Assembly: GCA_045537905.1 (NCBI GenBank)
Contig: JAZSQJ010000015.1
Location: 6,766 to 70,765 of the forward strand
Source: SIG636 sp045537905
GTDB lineage: Bacteria > Bacillota > Clostridia > Oscillospirales > CAG-382
DNA length: 64,000 nt
Direction of reading: 5' to 3'
Below the pieces are notes generated by a model. That model ran no database searches and was not told the DNA's origin. It saw only the letters and a program-made list of their open reading frames with translations. Below, piece by piece: positions 61,974 to 64,000 of the stretch; position 1 is the stretch's first letter; each line of letters starts with the position of its first letter. The position numbers were made by a program, and so were the translations under genes.

Positions 61974-63176
61974 ATGGAAAATATATCTTCTATCGTATCA
62001 AGCGAATACTATTGGAAAAGGTTTCTTGACTCAAAGCTTGAGGAAGGTCACCTGTCCAAAAGGGATAGGGAAGCCCTTGAACGCTACGTTAACAATCGGG
62101 AATACCTGCCTTTAGCCAAGGTATATACCGAAGGCGGAGCCTTTTCCTATCCTACTGCCAGTATAATCAACAAGCAGTTTACGGGCAAAAAGCGTACCGT
62201 ATTTCTGTACCCCGAGGCAGAGAACGTTTTTCTTAAGTTTATTGCCTTCCATCTGTCCCGCTATGACAGGCTGTTTTCACCCAACCTATGCTCTTTCAGG
62301 AAGAACGTAACGGTAAAAACGGTTATAAAAAGGCTTGCCTCCACACAGGGGATAGACGGCAAGCATAGCTACAAGATGGACGTTAGCGACTACTTTAATT
62401 CTGTAGATATAAACAAGCTGCTGCCTATACTGAAAAACGCCCTCAGCGATGACCCCGTTTTGTACGCATTTCTGTCAGCACTGCTTACAAACCCCTATTC
62501 CATCAAGGACGGAAACAGGGTAGAGATAAAAAAAGGCATAATGGCAGGGGTGCCTGTATCCTCCTTCCTGGCTAATCTGTACCTTTCGGAGGTGGATAAT
62601 TGCTTTTACAAAGAGGGTGTAAGCTACATAAGGTATTCTGACGATATAATTCTTTTTGCCGACACCAAGGAGGAATTAAGCCTTCTTGCAGAAAGGCTTA
62701 AGGAGATGCTGTATCAGCGAGGACTGGAGATAAACAGCAGTAAGGAGCGCTATGTTCCCGCAGGGAAAAAATGGGAGTTTTTGGGCTTTTCCTACAATAA
62801 GGGCACCGTTGATATATGTGACGCCACCCTTGATAAGCTTAAAAAGAAGCTTAAAAGAAAAGCAAGGGCGCTGTACCGCTGGAAGATAAAAAAGAGGGCT
62901 AGCGACGAGCGTGCCGTAAAAGCCTTTATAAAAAGCTTTAATATGAAGCTGTACGATAACCCTAATAACAGCGAGCTGACCTGGTCACGCTGGTATTTCC
63001 CTGTGATAAACACCGACAAAGGCTTGCATATAATTGATAGCTATATGCAGGACTGTATCCGTTACATATACGCAGGCAACTACTCTAAAAAGCGTTTTAA
63101 TCTGCGGTACGAGCAGATAAAGGAGTACGGCTACAGAAGCCTGGTAAACGAGTATTACAAGGGTAAAAAACAATAA
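61974..63176 (+). CDS. Stand-alone reverse transcriptase, class unassigned
   Basis: 400 residues. RT motifs in order are KMDVSDYFNSVD (motif A, Asp136), GIMAGVPVSSFLANLYLSEV (motif B), YIRYSDDIILFAD (YxDD box, 221-224), KWEFLGFSYNKGTVD (motif E region) and a basic C-terminus (DKLKKKLKRKARALYRWKIK). No maturase HNH, integrase, RNase H or retron NAxxH/VTG signature is visible. The ATG at 61974 has no Shine-Dalgarno sequence beyond GGTG, so translation may be weak or coupled to leader RNA structure. No accessory or effector gene adjoins, so it fits the single-RT layout seen among unknown-group and defence-associated RTs (inference). Confidence 0.9.
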   Translation: MENISSIVSSEYYWKRFLDSKLEEGHLSKRDREALERYVNNREYLPLAKVYTEGGAFSYPTASIINKQFTGKKRTVFLYPEAENVFLKFIAFHLSRYDRLFSPNLCSFRKNVTVKTVIKRLASTQGIDGKHSYKMDVSDYFNSVDINKLLPILKNALSDDPVLYAFLSALLTNPYSIKDGNRVEIKKGIMAGVPVSSFLANLYLSEVDNCFYKEGVSYIRYSDDIILFADTKEELSLLAERLKEMLYQRGLEINSSKERYVPAGKKWEFLGFSYNKGTVDICDATLDKLKKKLKRKARALYRWKIKKRASDERAVKAFIKSFNMKLYDNPNNSELTWSRWYFPVINTDKGLHIIDSYMQDCIRYIYAGNYSKKRFNLRYEQIKEYGYRSLVNEYYKGKKQ

Positions 63177-63178
63177 GT

Positions 63179-63217
63179 AAAAGCCAAGAAATCCGAAAAA
63201 AGATCTCTTGGCTTTTT
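63179..63217. terminator. Bidirectional terminator between the RT and SLH-dockerin genes
   Basis: AAAAGCCAAGA pairs with TCTTGGCTTTT around a 17-base loop, followed by T residues. Confidence 0.8.
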
Positions 63218-63235
63218 CGTTAAATTAAAACAGTA

Positions 63236-64000
63236 TTATTTACCTGTTTTTATGTATGACATAAGGGAGATGATATCAACGGTGGAGATGGTGCCGTCCA
63301 TATCCCAGTCGGCCGCCTCAAACATAGCATCGGCAATTGTGTACTGTTCCTTAAGAGCGAACTTAAGGCTTATGTAGTCGGTTGTATCAACCAAGCCGTT
63401 GCTGTCAAGGTCACCGCTTCTTAATGGGTAGAAGTATTCCTCAACCTTGTCAACGAAAACGTCAACGTTAGCAAGCATAACGGAAAGCTGTGCTCTGGTA
63501 GTAGAGCCGCCGGGGTTAAGCTTACCTTCGTTACCCGTTATAAGTCCCTTTCCAACAGCCCACTTCATAGCAACACGGCAACGTTCACTTATGGTATCTG
63601 CATCGGTAAAGCTGTCAAAAGCACCGTCCGTAAGCACCTTATCGTTTTTACCGATACGGTCCGCCATACGGTAGAAGCACAAAATAGCCATTTCACGGGT
63701 GATAGAAGCATTGGGGTCAAAGCTGGGCGTTTCGCTGGTGCGGATTATGCCGTTTTCCACAGCCCAAAGGAGAGCGTTGTAATAATAAGCTGTTTCAGAC
63801 GCATTGCTGTAGGGCATAACGGTGTCTTCACTAACGGCAGGGGAGCCTGCTATTCTGTAGGAGGTAACCACAAGCATCGCCAGGGTAGCGTTACCGTTAG
63901 GGTTGAAGGTGTTGGAGCTTACGCCGCTCATAAGTCCGTTTTCGTAGCAGTAGCGTACGGATTCAAACATCCAGGAGCCGGGTGCCACGTCGGTAAAGGG
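63236..64000 (-). CDS. SLH-domain protein with C-terminal dockerin (5' end outside window)
   Basis: At least 254 residues visible. Three SLH (S-layer homology) repeats bind secondary cell-wall polymer: SVRYCYENGLMSGVSSNTFN, ALLWAVENGIIRTSETPSFD and AMKWAVGKGLITGNEGKLNP, each followed by a TLAMLVV/TREMAIL/TRAQLSV-type helix. The dockerin (about the last 60 residues) has SGDLDSNGLVDTTDYISLKF and AADWDMDGTISTVDIISLM. Combining SLH and a dockerin in one protein suggests a surface anchor that carries a docking module. The N-terminus and other domains lie beyond 64000. Confidence 0.88.
   Translation of the reverse strand, partial: PFTDVAPGSWMFESVRYCYENGLMSGVSSNTFNPNGNATLAMLVVTSYRIAGSPAVSEDTVMPYSNASETAYYYNALLWAVENGIIRTSETPSFDPNASITREMAILCFYRMADRIGKNDKVLTDGAFDSFTDADTISERCRVAMKWAVGKGLITGNEGKLNPGGSTTRAQLSVMLANVDVFVDKVEEYFYPLRSGDLDSNGLVDTTDYISLKFALKEQYTIADAMFEAADWDMDGTISTVDIISLMSYIKTGK

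Noticed and set aside
61823..63176. Retron or diversity-generating retroelement
   Set aside because: The RT lacks retron NAxxH and VTG signatures, no msr-like priming guanosine context could be identified, and no template/variable repeat pair or accessory Avd-type gene is present.
61974..63176. Group II intron
   Set aside because: No maturase X or HNH endonuclease region and no domain V/VI-like hairpin with a conserved AGC triad downstream were seen before the shared terminator.
1..64000. tRNA, rRNA or integrase-flanked island
   Set aside because: No cloverleaf with a CCA-type end, no rRNA core sequences and no integrase or transposase genes were recognised on either strand.

Overview
The window reads as chromosomal DNA of a low-to-mid GC, Gram-positive anaerobe of the Clostridia, probably a gut Oscillospiraceae/Ruminococcaceae-type bacterium. 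This rests on AGGAGG-type ribosome sites, sigma-A promoters that often carry an extended -10 (TGn), a T-box riboswitch, an LPxTG-anchored thioester adhesin, SLH domains, Na+-pumping decarboxylase subunits and six proteins with type I dockerin-like modules. No rRNA, tRNA, CRISPR array or phage structural gene was seen. The organism assignment is inference.

Layout. 1-4.6 kb: the 5' end of an acyl-CoA synthetase, a DUF1836 gene with a ybaK-type deacylase, then leftward Na+-decarboxylase beta and gamma-like subunits, a Crp/Fnr regulator and an MnmM-like tRNA methyltransferase. 4.7-18 kb: a secreted dockerin-bearing amidase, an MBL-fold enzyme, rhamnulose-1-phosphate aldolase, a membrane Rossmann/RyR-like protein and a 2062-residue secreted beta-helix protein. 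18-36 kb: an XRE regulator, small membrane proteins (including a paralogue pair), a lipoprotein serpin, a thioester-domain LPxTG adhesin, a block of small hypotheticals, an SPFH/zinc-ribbon/TPM cluster, and an acidic Ca-binding-like protein followed by an ECF sigma factor and an RsgI-like anti-sigma factor. 36-41.4 kb: a leftward operon behind a T-box with a CUC (Leu) specifier. It encodes a LeuA-like protein lacking the usual catalytic motifs and a TIM-barrel/acyl-CoA ligase fusion. 41.4-64 kb: secreted beta-helix proteins, a GLUG/MBL/dockerin protein, nitroreductase, MATE exporter, C39-type protease with dockerin, CBM9-like dockerin protein, lipoproteins, a membrane LuxR regulator, a GH3 enzyme, a lone reverse transcriptase behind a structured leader, and an SLH-dockerin protein running off the end.

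Much of the window is extracellular machinery. Six dockerin-like proteins fall into two sequence flavours, so they may dock to different cohesins, but no cohesin or scaffoldin is present here. The ECF/RsgI-like pair, the lipoprotein serpin and the sortase-anchored adhesin fit the same surface-associated lifestyle.

The most unusual items are: (1) a 223-224 bp repeat with imperfect terminal inverted repeats, present twice and each time flanked by a duplicated copy of a different gene's terminator hairpin; (2) a single reverse transcriptase preceded by a leader RNA closed by an 18-bp stem, resembling the RNA-plus-RT layout of retrons and defence RTs but with no partner gene; (3) the leucine T-box controlling a catalytically degenerate LeuA homologue and a fused ligase.
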